A stretch of 64,000 nucleotides of DNA from Sphingomonas sp. Leaf242 (GTDB taxonomy: Bacteria; Pseudomonadota; Alphaproteobacteria; Sphingomonadales; Sphingomonadaceae). The notes below the pieces were generated by a model, which searched no databases, was not told where the DNA came from, and saw only the letters and a list, made by a program, of their open reading frames with translations. Positions 32,707 to 42,128 of the stretch are shown piece by piece. Position 1 is the stretch's first letter. Each line of letters starts with the position of its first letter. The position numbers and the translations under genes were made by a program. The stretch lies in NCBI RefSeq assembly GCF_001422045.1, contig NZ_LMLW01000001.1:799150-863149 (forward strand), given 5' to 3'.

Positions 32707-34344
32707 ATGACTCCGAAGAACGAACTCCTTTTCTGTGGCCTTGGCGGCTCCGGCGAAATCGGCATGAACGTCAACCTGTACGGCTGCCAGGGCAAGTGGG
32801 TGATGGTCGATCTCGGCATCACCTTCGCCGATCCGCAATATCCCGGCGTCGACGTGATCCTGCCCGACCTGTCCTTTATCGAGGACCGGATCGACGACCT
32901 GCTCGGCATCGTCATCACGCATGGTCATGAAGATCACATCGGCTCGTTGCCGTACCTCGCCGAGGATCTCGGCGTGCCGATCTATGCGACGCCGTTCACG
33001 ATGGGCCTGATCCGCGGCAAGCTCGAGGAAGAGGGCATCGCCAACCGCGTGAAGCTCAAGATGATCCCGATGGGCGGCAATTTCCAGCTCGGGCCGTTCG
33101 GCTTCACCTTCGTCGAGATGTCGCATTCGATTCCGGAAGCGAACGCGCTGCTGATCGACACGCCTTACGGTCGCGTGTTCCACACCGGCGACTGGAAGCT
33201 CGATGCGAACCCGGTGATCGGCAATCCGACCAAGCCCGAGGGCTTCATGGCGATCGGCGACAAGGGCGTCGACGTCCTCGTCTGCGATTCGACCAACATC
33301 TTCAACACCACGGCGTCGGGTAGCGAGAGCACCGTGCGGAAAGGTTTGTTCGAGGAGGTCAGCAAGGCCAAGGGCCGCGTGATGATCACGAGCTTCGCGT
33401 CGAACGCAGCGCGGCTGCACACGTTCGGCGAAGTCGCGAAGGAAACCGGGCGCAAGCTGTGCGTGACCGGCCGTTCGCTCGACCGGATCATCAAGGTGGC
33501 GCGCGCGACGGGCTATCTGAAGGATTTCCCCGACACGATCAGCCCCGACGAAGCGATGCGCCTGCCCAAGAACAAGGTGCTGATCATCGCCACCGGCGGC
33601 CAGGGCGAGGAGCGCGCGGCGCTCGCGCGCGTCGCCAATGGCCAGCACACGATCACGCTCGAGGCCGACGACACGGTGATCTTCTCGTCGAAGCAGATCC
33701 CCGGCAACGAGGTCCAGATCGGTCGCATCCAGAACACGCTGGCGGCCAAGGGCATCCGCATGATCACCGAGCGCCAGGCGCACGTCCATGTGTCGGGCCA
33801 TCCGGGTCAGCCGGAACTCGCGCAGATGTACGACTGGCTGCGGCCGGAGGTGCTCGTGCCGACGCATGGCGAGATGCGCCACATGATGGAGCATGCGCGC
33901 TTTGGTCTCGAGCAGGGCATTCCGCGCGCGATCGTGCAGAGCAATGGCGACATCATTCGTCTGGCCCCCAAGGGCCCGGCGAAGATCGGCAACGCGACGG
34001 TCGGTCGTCTGGTGCTCGACGGCGACGTGATCCTGCCGGCGGACGGCGCGACTCTGAGCGAGCGGCGGAAGCTGGCGATCAACGGCCAGATTTCGGTCGG
34101 TGTCGCGCTCGGCAAGGACGGCCGGATGGTCGGCCAGCCGCAGGTTCGCGTGCAGGGCGTGCCGGTCGAGGAAGATCGTGCGGCGTTCATCGCCGATGCG
34201 GTCCAGGCGGCTGCCGACACGGTGCGCGGCGGCAAGCGCGAGAGCGAGAAGATGCGTGAGCAGATCCGTCTCGCGGTGCGCAAGGTCGCCAAGCGCTGGA
34301 CGGGCAAGCAGCCGATCGTCGACGTGCTGCTGATCGAGGGCTGA
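32707..34344 (+). CDS. rnj: Ribonuclease J
   Basis: A 545-residue metallo-beta-lactamase/beta-CASP nuclease with 5'-3' exo- and endonucleolytic activity in RNA decay and rRNA maturation. The zinc motif THGHEDHIGSLPYL starts at residue 71, VSGHPGQPELAQMYDWLRPEVLVPTHGE holds the beta-CASP motifs, and the C-terminal domain ends in KQPIVDVLLIEG. coaX-rnj-DUF1467 is a conserved sphingomonad order. Confidence 0.94.
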   Translation: MTPKNELLFCGLGGSGEIGMNVNLYGCQGKWVMVDLGITFADPQYPGVDVILPDLSFIEDRIDDLLGIVITHGHEDHIGSLPYLAEDLGVPIYATPFTMGLIRGKLEEEGIANRVKLKMIPMGGNFQLGPFGFTFVEMSHSIPEANALLIDTPYGRVFHTGDWKLDANPVIGNPTKPEGFMAIGDKGVDVLVCDSTNIFNTTASGSESTVRKGLFEEVSKAKGRVMITSFASNAARLHTFGEVAKETGRKLCVTGRSLDRIIKVARATGYLKDFPDTISPDEAMRLPKNKVLIIATGGQGEERAALARVANGQHTITLEADDTVIFSSKQIPGNEVQIGRIQNTLAAKGIRMITERQAHVHVSGHPGQPELAQMYDWLRPEVLVPTHGEMRHMMEHARFGLEQGIPRAIVQSNGDIIRLAPKGPAKIGNATVGRLVLDGDVILPADGATLSERRKLAINGQISVGVALGKDGRMVGQPQVRVQGVPVEEDRAAFIADAVQAAADTVRGGKRESEKMREQIRLAVRKVAKRWTGKQPIVDVLLIEG

Positions 34345-34348
34345 TCGG

Positions 34349-34630
34349 GTGCGCTGGACCTCGGCACTTGCGATCTACGTCCTGTTCTGGTCGTTCTCGG
34401 TGTTCCTGGTCCTGCCGTTCGGCGTGAAGACGACACGCGAGGTCGGGGGCGAACACGTCCCCGGCCAGGCCGAAAGCGCGCCGCACGAGTTTCGGTCTGG
34501 GCGGACGGCTTGGCGGGTGACCGTGGTCGCGACGGTGCTGTTCGTACTGTTCCAGCTTAACTATAATTACGGCTGGATCACGCCGCAGACGGTCGACCTG
34601 TTCGATCGCGGCAACATGGTCACGCGCTGA
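34349..34630 (+). CDS. DUF1467 family small membrane protein
   Basis: A 93-residue protein with two membrane helices (about residues 6-26 and 56-74). The WSFSVFLVLPFGVKTTREVG motif, with VPGQAESAPHEFR in the loop, matches the DUF1467 family of unknown function. GTG 34349 lies five bases after the rnj stop, so it is co-transcribed with rnj. Confidence 0.82.
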   Translation: MRWTSALAIYVLFWSFSVFLVLPFGVKTTREVGGEHVPGQAESAPHEFRSGRTAWRVTVVATVLFVLFQLNYNYGWITPQTVDLFDRGNMVTR

Positions 34631-34639
34631 ACGACCTAG

Positions 34640-34766
34640 CGATCCTCCCCCGCAAGGGGGAGGTGGCTGGCCCTTGCCAGACGGAGGGGGAGGTAAGCGC
34701 AAACATCTGTTGCGTGTTCCTCCCCCTCCGTCACTTCGCGCCACCTCCCCTTGCGGGGGAGGATCG
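34640..34766. repeat. Inverted-repeat element (CCTCCCCCGCAAGGGGGAGG family)
   Basis: Arms 34640-34667 and 34740-34766 are near-perfect complements; each arm is also a palindrome around GCAAG/CTTGC. It lies between convergent genes and its right arm ends next to the stop of the SDR gene, so it may act as a bidirectional terminator-like structure. Confidence 0.8.
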
Positions 34767-35546
34767 TTACCCCGGCGACGCGGCTGAACCCGCCAACAAC
34801 CCGCCATCGATATTGATCTCGGTCCCCGTAATATACGTCGCCTCGTCCGACGCGAGCATCACCGCCACCGCGGCCACCTCGTCCGGCATCCCGAACCGCT
34901 TCAACGGCGTATCCGCTACCAGAGCTGCCATCCGCGCCTCGCGGTCCGGCCCATCCCCAAGCATAGGCTCCCAGATCGGAGTTAGTATCGCGGCCGGGTG
35001 CACCGAGTTGCAGCGGATCTTCAGCCCCTGCTGCGCGCAATACAGCGCCACCGTCTTGCTGTGATTGCGGATCGCCGCCTTCGACGACGCATAGGCCGCG
35101 GCGAGGGGAATGCCGACCAGCCCGGATCGCGACGAGATGTTGATGATCGAGCCCGTGCCCGCCGCCTTCATCGCACCGATCGCATAGCGGCAGCCGAGGA
35201 ACGTGCCGTCAAGGTTGACCGCATGGACCGCTCGCCAGTCCGACAAGGTCGCATGCTCGGGATCATGCGCGGTCATACCGTGCTCGAAGCCGGTGACGCC
35301 CGCATTGTTCACGAGCACATCGGCCGCCGGAACGACCGCCGCCAGGCGCTGCCAGTCGGCTTCTTCGCGGACGTCGAACTTTTCGAACCGGCAACCGATG
35401 GCCGCCGCAGTCTCGGCGCCGGCGGTTTCGTCGATATCGGTGAGAATGACGATCGCGCCCTCGGCATGGAAGCGCGCGGTGATCGCGCGGCCGATGCCAC
35501 GCGCCGCGCCGGTGACGACGCAGATCTTGCTATTCAATCTTGGCAT
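34767..35546 (-). CDS. Short-chain dehydrogenase/reductase
   Basis: A 259-residue classical SDR. The cofactor motif [11 protein letters not shown] is near residue 12, NNAGVTG near residue 85, and the catalytic Ser and Y-x3-K are in ISSRSGL and AYASSKAAI. The Asp after beta-2 (LTDIDE) suggests NAD(H) preference. The C-terminus [32 protein letters not shown] is typical. Substrate unknown. Confidence 0.9.
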   Translation of the reverse strand: MPRLNSKICVVTGAARGIGRAITARFHAEGAIVILTDIDETAGAETAAAIGCRFEKFDVREEADWQRLAAVVPAADVLVNNAGVTGFEHGMTAHDPEHATLSDWRAVHAVNLDGTFLGCRYAIGAMKAAGTGSIINISSRSGLVGIPLAAAYASSKAAIRNHSKTVALYCAQQGLKIRCNSVHPAAILTPIWEPMLGDGPDREARMAALVADTPLKRFGMPDEVAAVAVMLASDEATYITGTEINIDGGLLAGSAASPG

Positions 35547-35645
35547 GTAAGCCTCGAATTTGAGTCCAGTCGGCGGATTTCTCCGCTGGCGAAGGCCGCG
35601 TTAGCGGTGGCGCTGGATCATTTCGTGGACTCCCGTTCCGATTTT

Positions 35646-37934
35646 TTAGCGCAGCCGCTCGATCGCCTGTGCCAGCGCGACGTACAGCTTGCCCATGTCC
35701 GACGACAGCAGCGTCACCCCGAGCGGCGAGCCGTCGCGCTGCGTCAGGATGGCGCGGAGCATCGCCTCGAAGTCGTGTATGTAGCGGTTGACCATGTCGC
35801 GGAATGCGTCGTCGTCGTCGTAGAGCGTTGCGATCGCGCGGACCTCGCTGGCGTCTAAGATGCGGACGGCACGGCGCGTGAATACGCCGCGGTCGCCTTT
35901 GAGGTACGCCCCCCAAGCGCTGTCGGAGATTTCCGGTGCGATCGCCTTGGTGATGTCGATCGAGGCCGAGTTCAGCGATTCGATCAGCAGGGACACGCGG
36001 CGCGCGAAGGTATCGCGTTCGGCTTCGTCGCGCTCGGCGCGTGCATCTTCGATCCGGGTTTCGACGATCGCGGTCTGGTCGACGATCGCCTGAACCTGAT
36101 GCGAGAGCCGCTCGGTCGCCTGGGTCGCGGCGGCGACCGCAGCATCGGTGGTATCGATGATTGCGCGGACCTGCCGCTCGACGGTGTCGTTGGTCGCGCG
36201 GCGCATTGCATCTGCGCTGGCGGCTTCGAGCGCGGCCGCGGCTTCGGGAATGACCTTCGACAGCGTCTCGCGCGCCTTGTCGGCAGCGACGGCGGCGGTG
36301 TCGCGGACGCGGTGCAGCGCCTCGATCAACTGCGGTGCTGCGTCTTCGGCGAAGTGCTGCGTCCGGCCGATGGCCTCGTCGACCATCTGGCCGAGCGCAT
36401 CCGCCTTCGCACGGCCGGTGTTGAGCGTGTTGAGCAGGTCGGTCGAGAGGTGGTCGAGCACGAGCCGCTGTTCGCCGATGACGCCGGCAATCGCCTCGAT
36501 CGCGTCGTGCGTGCTTTCCGCCGCGGTGACCAGCGCGAGCAGTTCGGGGCGGGCGGAGACGACGATCGTCTTGCTGGCGAGCACATGCGAATCGAGCCGG
36601 CCAAGCGCTTCGGGCATCGTCTCGTCGATCTCCCGCGCGGCAGCATCGAGCGCGACCAGCAGCGTTTCGGTCGTGGCGATCGTCCGCTGCGCCATGTCGT
36701 CACCGGCGCGCAACGCCTCGGTCATCGCATCCGCCGAGCCGCCGAGCGCGCTGATCGACGCGGCGAGGCTTTGCGTGCGCTCGGTGCCGTGGCGGTGGAG
36801 CGCTTCGATCCGCGTTTCGACATCGCCGAGCCCGGTATGAAGGTCGTCGACGATCCGGTCGCCGGCGCTGCGTTGCAGGTCGAGACGGATCGCGACGCGT
36901 TCGATCGCGTCCTCGACGCTGGCGATCCGCTTGGCAAGCGCTTCGGCGCTGTCGCGGGCGGCGCTGTCGAGCGCGGCCTGGTTCGCGCCGACCAATGCCA
37001 GCATCGCGTCACCCTGCGCGGCGATGCCACGGCGCGAGTGATCGACGGCGTCGGCGGTGCGGTTGAGCAGCGCGTCGACCGCCGCGGACATGCCCTCGGT
37101 AACAGATTCGAGATGTGCGCCGGCGGTCTGGCTGGTCGCCTCCATGCGTACGATGTGTGCGGCGAGACGTTGCGCGGCCCCGCTCGCCATTGTGTCGGCC
37201 TCGCGGCCGCGTTCGGCGAGCGCGACGATCTGGGCATCGAGGGCCGCTGCGTGTTCGCTCGCCGACAGACCGGTACGTTCGAGCCGCTTGGCGACGTCGT
37301 CGATATCCGCCTGCGCGCGGGGAAGGGTGGCGATCAGGACGCCCAGGCTGGACTGCGCGCCCGCGGTCGATGTTGCGAGGTTGCGGGCATGCGCGGCGGC
37401 CTGGTCGATCTCCGAGGCCATGCCGCGACCGATAGCGGCAAGCTGTTCGGTCGCGCCATTGCCCATCAGCAGGAACGTATCGACCTGCTCGGCGAGCTGC
37501 GCGCGGTTGGCCTCGATCGTATTCGACAAGGCGGCGACGGTCCGCTCCAGGCTTGACGCCTCGTCGCGCATAGCCTGAGCCGTGACGCCGAACCGATACG
37601 CTTCGGCGCGGCTGGTCCGCATTGCGAGGAGCCAGATGATCCCGACAAGCGCCGGAACAACGCAGAGTGCGGCGACGAACTGGACGAGTGCGAGAGGTTC
37701 GATCGTCGCCAGCGCATTCCGTGCGAACCAGACCATGCCGAACAGCCACGCCAACACGCCGAAGATCGCAATCCCCGCAAACACTCGACCAAGTCCGCGT
37801 GCGGGATCATCCACCTCGAACGCTTCGAATGTTTCCTGATACGCGCTCTGGGGCATAGGGTCCGATACCGGTTCCATCACGATATCCGCGCGAATGGGAT
37901 GGGCATTGCCTGCCGCCGCACGAAACCCGATCAT
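35646..37934 (-). CDS. Large membrane-anchored coiled-coil protein, unknown function
   Basis: About 762 residues. Two adjacent membrane helices (FAGIAIFGVLAWLFGMVWF and LVQFVAALCVVPALVGIIWLLAM) near residues 50-105 are followed by some 600 residues of Ala/Glu/Asp-rich helix with long heptad tracts, resembling methyl-accepting or apolipoprotein-like coiled coils. It lacks the glutamine-rich hairpin of chemoreceptors. ATG 37934 has GGGGG upstream; ATG 37877 is an alternative. It is divergent from the Hpt-like gene. I do not recognise a named family; a scaffold or envelope-spanning role is only inferred. Confidence 0.75.
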   Translation of the reverse strand: MIGFRAAAGNAHPIRADIVMEPVSDPMPQSAYQETFEAFEVDDPARGLGRVFAGIAIFGVLAWLFGMVWFARNALATIEPLALVQFVAALCVVPALVGIIWLLAMRTSRAEAYRFGVTAQAMRDEASSLERTVAALSNTIEANRAQLAEQVDTFLLMGNGATEQLAAIGRGMASEIDQAAAHARNLATSTAGAQSSLGVLIATLPRAQADIDDVAKRLERTGLSASEHAAALDAQIVALAERGREADTMASGAAQRLAAHIVRMEATSQTAGAHLESVTEGMSAAVDALLNRTADAVDHSRRGIAAQGDAMLALVGANQAALDSAARDSAEALAKRIASVEDAIERVAIRLDLQRSAGDRIVDDLHTGLGDVETRIEALHRHGTERTQSLAASISALGGSADAMTEALRAGDDMAQRTIATTETLLVALDAAAREIDETMPEALGRLDSHVLASKTIVVSARPELLALVTAAESTHDAIEAIAGVIGEQRLVLDHLSTDLLNTLNTGRAKADALGQMVDEAIGRTQHFAEDAAPQLIEALHRVRDTAAVAADKARETLSKVIPEAAAALEAASADAMRRATNDTVERQVRAIIDTTDAAVAAATQATERLSHQVQAIVDQTAIVETRIEDARAERDEAERDTFARRVSLLIESLNSASIDITKAIAPEISDSAWGAYLKGDRGVFTRRAVRILDASEVRAIATLYDDDDAFRDMVNRYIHDFEAMLRAILTQRDGSPLGVTLLSSDMGKLYVALAQAIERLR

Positions 37935-38037
37935 TGGCGAACCCCCGTTCATGAGCTGTCGAAGTATCACGAAACGTGGCCGGACAAAACGTCTTCTGCA
38001 ATCTTCCCTTAAGCATCCGTCCGGTAAGCAGGGCGAT

Positions 38038-38331
38038 ATGGCGTATGACCCCGGAGCAATCGATGCGACACTGGCGGCCGCGGTGGGTGACGAACCCATC
38101 CTGATCGCCGAGTTGCGAATCGCGTTCATCGAAAGCGCCGAACGGGCACTGACGGCGATGACGCTGGCGACCGACGTCGACGACTGGCGCGCCGCGGCGT
38201 GGCGGTTGAAGGGACTGGCCGCGAGCTTTGGCGCGATCCGGTTGATGACGATCGCGACCGTGGTCGCAGACGGCGATCCACGCGATGCCGAAGGCCTGAA
38301 GAAACTCCGCCGGGCCGTCGCCAGTCTTTGA
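38038..38331 (+). CDS. Hpt-like four-helix protein lacking the phospho-histidine
   Basis: A 97-residue helical protein. The segment AAAWRLKGLAASFGAIRL aligns with the Hpt motif A-H-x-L-K-G-x-A-x-x-x-G, but the phospho-accepting histidine is Trp55. Lys58 and Gly59 of the motif remain. It could bind a receiver or kinase without phosphotransfer. The start is ATG 38038; an open frame back to 37894 has no family character. It sits upstream of the nucleotidyltransferase-like and kinase-like genes. Confidence 0.7.
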   Translation: MAYDPGAIDATLAAAVGDEPILIAELRIAFIESAERALTAMTLATDVDDWRAAAWRLKGLAASFGAIRLMTIATVVADGDPRDAEGLKKLRRAVASL

Positions 38332-38437
38332 TCCCACGACGTTCGATCCGCGCTTTCAAGCGGATTGAGCCGTATCGAGGGGCGTTGCACCCGAACCCGG
38401 GCTTTGCAGGACGCTATCGACCGCCTAACAGCCGACG

Positions 38438-39619
38438 ATGCTTGCCGGCCTATTATTTGCAATTCACGACGCGGACGATCGCCCCGATCGTCTGGCGGCC
38501 ACGCTTCCGTTCAGCGGCGTAACCCTTATCGAGTATCAGGCGCGGTTGCTGATCGCCGCCGGCGTGGCGCAGGTGATCGTCGTCGTCGCGCGGATGACGC
38601 CCGAACTATTGGGCGCCATCAATCGGATCGGACGGCGCGGCGTCAGCGTCGATACCGTGCGTTCTGCGGCCGAGGCGGTCGAAAAGCTTCATCCGCTGGC
38701 GCGCGTGCTGATGCTCGGCGACGGACTCGTCACGACCGATGCGATCGTCAAGGCGATGGCCGCCGAAGAGGGCGATTGCCTGCTCGTCGTGCCGGAGGCC
38801 GATGCCGGGCCGGGGTTCGAGCGGGTCGGCGGCCAGATGGCATGGGCAGGTGTCGCGCGGCTCAGTGCGAGCCGGATCGCCGAAGTTGCGGGACTGCCGC
38901 AGGATTACGACCTGCAATCGTCGTTGTTGCGGTTCGCGGTCCAGTCGCGCGCGACGCAGGTGCTGTTGCCGACCGATGCGGTGCGCGGCGGACACGGCAT
39001 CGAACGCCAGGCACGCACGCTGGAAGAGCGCGGACGCGCCGTGCTGATGACGATCGTGTCGGGCCGGCGCGGCTGGTTCGATCGGTTCGTGCTGGCGCCG
39101 ATCGCGCGGCTTGCACTGCCATTGTTGGTCGATCGTGGCGCGGCGGGCGCAAGCGTCGGCGGGGCGGGGCTGGCGCTGGGCGTCGCTGGCCTGGTGACGA
39201 TCGGGTTCGGTCTTGCCTCGACGGGGCTGGTGATCGCGCTGGTCGCCTGCGTCGCCTTGGCGCTCGGCTCGGTCCTGAGCGATCTTCGCGACGAGGCCCC
39301 ACTTGCCCGGTGGCAGACGCTGGCGATCGGCGGCATCGCTGCGGCGTCGACCTTGGTCTTCGCGTTCATCGTCGCGGGACGTGCCGGCGAGAATACGGCG
39401 CTCGCGATCGGCACCGCATTGATCGCGATCGGCGGCCTTGCAGAGCGCGCTATTCTCGAACGCGATCGTCGGCTTTGGTGGGGGAGCCCGGCGGCCTATC
39501 TGCTGATCGTGGGCGCGTTCGCGTTGCTCGGGTTTCCCGTATTTGGGCTTGGTTTTGCTGCAGTATATGCGACTGCGACCCTGGCGGATGCGATCGAACG
39601 ACTTCGTCGCGATCCTTAG
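38438..39619 (+). CDS. Nucleotidyltransferase-like domain fused to a membrane domain, unknown function
   Basis: 393 residues. The N-terminal half (to about residue 200) has alternating strands and helices beginning LLFAIHDADDRPDR, with a strongly Rossmann-like LLIAAGVAQVIVVVARM, RVLMLGDGLVTTDAIVKA and CLLVVPEADA, reminiscent of sugar-phosphate nucleotidyltransferases. The usual GxGxRL-K motif is not clear. The C-terminal half has about five membrane helices. The layout recalls fused inositol-1-phosphate cytidylyltransferase/CDP-alcohol phosphotransferases, but I do not see the CDP-alcohol DG-x2-AR motif, so the assignment is tentative. Confidence 0.65.
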   Translation: MLAGLLFAIHDADDRPDRLAATLPFSGVTLIEYQARLLIAAGVAQVIVVVARMTPELLGAINRIGRRGVSVDTVRSAAEAVEKLHPLARVLMLGDGLVTTDAIVKAMAAEEGDCLLVVPEADAGPGFERVGGQMAWAGVARLSASRIAEVAGLPQDYDLQSSLLRFAVQSRATQVLLPTDAVRGGHGIERQARTLEERGRAVLMTIVSGRRGWFDRFVLAPIARLALPLLVDRGAAGASVGGAGLALGVAGLVTIGFGLASTGLVIALVACVALALGSVLSDLRDEAPLARWQTLAIGGIAAASTLVFAFIVAGRAGENTALAIGTALIAIGGLAERAILERDRRLWWGSPAAYLLIVGAFALLGFPVFGLGFAAVYATATLADAIERLRRDP

Positions 39620-39654
39620 GCCGACATTAACGACAGGGGACTACCTACCGGATC

Positions 39655-40755
39655 ATGTCTGTCGGCCAAGATCCTGTCCAAGACGCGATGCCGTCGCCTG
39701 ATGCGCCCGTCGCCCGTGCGGAAAGCGCGCGCCTACGTGCCGAAACGCGGCTGGCGGGAACGATCGCCGACTTCTTCCTCGATGCGGACGCGCGGCTCGA
39801 CGATCGCACCCGGCTGATGCTCGCCCGGGTGCTGGGCGGGATCGTCGAAGCGATCGAAGCCGACATCCGTCGCCACGCGGCGCGGCTGTTGGCCGGGCAA
39901 GGGCTGGTAAAGGTCGGCGAGGCGGTCCTGCGGCCGAAAGGCGCGGGCGTCGTCGCCCGGTTGACCCGCGCCGGTCTGTTACGCGACGAAGACTTGATGG
40001 AAGAGCTGATCGCGCGGGTCCGGCACGACCTGATCGCCGCGTCGCTCCCCATCGATATCGCCGATCCGGACGAGGCGAGCCTCGTGGTGCGGCTGGCAGG
40101 CGTACCCGATCGCGTCGTCGCGTCCGCCGCGTCGGCCTTGCTGGCGGCGGAAAGTCGACGGCGCGTATCGAACGAACAGGGCCTGGCCAGCGGCAGCGAA
40201 TTGCCCGCCGAACTCCATCATCGGCTCGTCTGGTGGGTCGCCGCGACGATCCGCGACGAGCAGCGCGTGACGACGCGGGAGGGCGACCGGGCGATTACCG
40301 ACGCCGCCGAGCGCAGCCTGGCCGCGCACGACGAAGGCGAGCGGGCGGATGCGGTCGCGATGCGGTTGGCGGGCGCGATGGATGCGCGGCCGAACGAGCT
40401 GGCCGCCGTGCTGGTCGAATCGATCGGCGATCGTCGGCTGTCGCTGTTCGTCGCGGTACTGGCGCATGCGCTTGGCATCGCATTCGACCAGGCGAGGGCG
40501 ATCACGCTCGAACCGGATGGCGATCGGCTGTGGCTGGCGTTGCGGGCGATCGACATGGATCGACCGACGATCGCCAGGATCGGCCTCGCCTTGTCCGAAG
40601 CGGATCCGCGGCGGGATATCGAGGCGTTCGCCGACGCGCTCGACGAAATCGCTTCGATCGACGTGACGGAGGCCCAGGCCGCGGTCGCGCCGTTGGCGCT
40701 GAACCGCGATTTTCGCCTGGCCTTGCGGGCACTTGCGCGTACGGACCGTCGATGA
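39655..40755 (+). CDS. DUF2336-like helical repeat protein
   Basis: A 366-residue, mostly helical protein. The N-terminal part (LAGTIADFFLDADARLDDRTRLMLARVLGGIVEAIE) and the following DLMEELIARVRHDL repeats resemble the alphaproteobacterial DUF2336 family, HEAT-like proteins often encoded next to two-component genes. The stop overlaps the kinase-like ORF start by four bases, so the two are co-translated. Family assignment is from memory of the pattern. Confidence 0.6.
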   Translation: MSVGQDPVQDAMPSPDAPVARAESARLRAETRLAGTIADFFLDADARLDDRTRLMLARVLGGIVEAIEADIRRHAARLLAGQGLVKVGEAVLRPKGAGVVARLTRAGLLRDEDLMEELIARVRHDLIAASLPIDIADPDEASLVVRLAGVPDRVVASAASALLAAESRRRVSNEQGLASGSELPAELHHRLVWWVAATIRDEQRVTTREGDRAITDAAERSLAAHDEGERADAVAMRLAGAMDARPNELAAVLVESIGDRRLSLFVAVLAHALGIAFDQARAITLEPDGDRLWLALRAIDMDRPTIARIGLALSEADPRRDIEAFADALDEIASIDVTEAQAAVAPLALNRDFRLALRALARTDRR

Positions 40756-42128
40756 CGATGTTCGATCCCACCATCGAGAACCCGATCGCGCACGCCATCG
40801 TTGCCGCCGATGGCACGCTGGTGTTTGCGGATCCGGCCTTGGTGGCACTGAACCAGCGCGCCGGCGGCATGCGTGGTGCGCCGCTGGCGGTTCCGCAACT
40901 CGCGACGATCGCGCGTCTCGCGCGGCGGCTCGGGATCGTCGTCTCGCGCAGTGTGGTCGTCGCCGACGACGAGGCGGATGTCGACCTCTGGGTCCGCGCG
41001 CAGCCCGATGGCGAGAATGTCCGGCTGACGGTCAGCGGCTGGCGCGAGATCGCAGCGTGGCGCCCGACGCGGCCTTCGCCCGATGTGCAGGGCTTCCTAG
41101 ACAGCGATAGCGACTGGCGATGGGAAACCGATGCCGCGTTGCGACTGACGTTCGTCACGCTGGATGCCGGGCCCAAGCACGGCTTCGATCCATTCGCGTT
41201 GCTTGGACAGCCGCTGACGGCGATGTTCGCGCTCGACTCCGGATCGGACGGCGGATTGCCGATCCTCGATTCGCTCGCGCGGCGGCGTCCGATGACGGCA
41301 CAGCCGGCGCGGCTGCGGAGTTCTGGGCGGGCGGTTATGCTGACGGCCAACGTTCGCTACGATGTGTCGGGCGATTTTGCGGGCTTTGTCGGCGCGGCCC
41401 GGATCGTCGTCGAGGATACGCCGCCGCCCGCCGAGCCCGCCGTTCTGTCGGCTACCTTCACGACCGGTCTCGACAAGGCATTGCGCGTGCCGCTCGCGCG
41501 GATCGTGGCGAATGCGGACAGCATCAATGCGCAGTCCGACGGCCCGGTGCAGGGCGACTATGCCGATTATGCTGCCGACATCGCAACCGCCGGACGGCAT
41601 CTTCTGTCGCTGGTCGATGATCTGGTCGATCTCCAGGCGGTCGAGCGGCCCGACTTCACGATCGCGCCCGAACCGATCGACCTTGCGGACGTCGCGCGTC
41701 GTGCAGCGGGGCTGTTGACCGTGCGCGCGGCCAATCTCGGCGTCTCGATCGCGCGGCCTGCGACCGACGTGCGTGTTCCGGCGATCGGCGACTTCCGCCG
41801 CGTGTTGCAGATATTGGTCAACCTCGTCGGCAACGCGCTGCGGTATTCGCCTCGCGGATCGGATGTGTCGGTGACGGTTACACGCGACGCGACGCATGCG
41901 GTTCTGACCGTGGCGGATCAGGGCAAGGGCGTAGCGCCCGAGGATCAGGTCCGGATTTTCGAGAAGTTCGAGCGGGTCGACACGTCGGAGGCCGGCGGCA
42001 ACGGGCTCGGCCTGTATATCGCACGGCGCTTGGCGCGGGCGATGCAGGGGGATCTCACGGTAGAAAGCGCGCCCGGCGAAGGCGCGCGGTTCGTGCTGAC
42101 GTTACCGGCGGATCCGGCGCGCCACTAA
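40752..42128 (+). CDS. Histidine-kinase-like protein without the phospho-acceptor histidine
   Basis: 458 residues. Residues about 1-235 form an input region, possibly PAS-like (VQGFLDSDSDWRWETDAALRLTFV). The dimerisation helix reads LDKALRVPLARIV, where the H-E-L-R-x-P-L histidine is Lys242. The ATPase domain is complete: N box NLVGNALRYSP (from residue 357), G1 DQGKGV (389), F box EKFERV and G2 GNGLGL. ATP binding without autophosphorylation is suggested, as in DivL-type pseudokinases. ATG 40752 overlaps the upstream stop; the frame stays open to 40233 only as a shadow. Confidence 0.82.
   Translation: MTMFDPTIENPIAHAIVAADGTLVFADPALVALNQRAGGMRGAPLAVPQLATIARLARRLGIVVSRSVVVADDEADVDLWVRAQPDGENVRLTVSGWREIAAWRPTRPSPDVQGFLDSDSDWRWETDAALRLTFVTLDAGPKHGFDPFALLGQPLTAMFALDSGSDGGLPILDSLARRRPMTAQPARLRSSGRAVMLTANVRYDVSGDFAGFVGAARIVVEDTPPPAEPAVLSATFTTGLDKALRVPLARIVANADSINAQSDGPVQGDYADYAADIATAGRHLLSLVDDLVDLQAVERPDFTIAPEPIDLADVARRAAGLLTVRAANLGVSIARPATDVRVPAIGDFRRVLQILVNLVGNALRYSPRGSDVSVTVTRDATHAVLTVADQGKGVAPEDQVRIFEKFERVDTSEAGGNGLGLYIARRLARAMQGDLTVESAPGEGARFVLTLPADPARH

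Noticed and set aside
37935..38462. N-terminal extension of the coiled-coil protein
   Set aside because: It would overlap the divergent Hpt-like gene and shows no membrane or coiled-coil character.
40233..40751. N-terminal extension of the kinase-like protein
   Set aside because: It overlaps the DUF2336-like gene in another frame and is Arg/Gly-rich; the overlapping ATG at 40752 is better.
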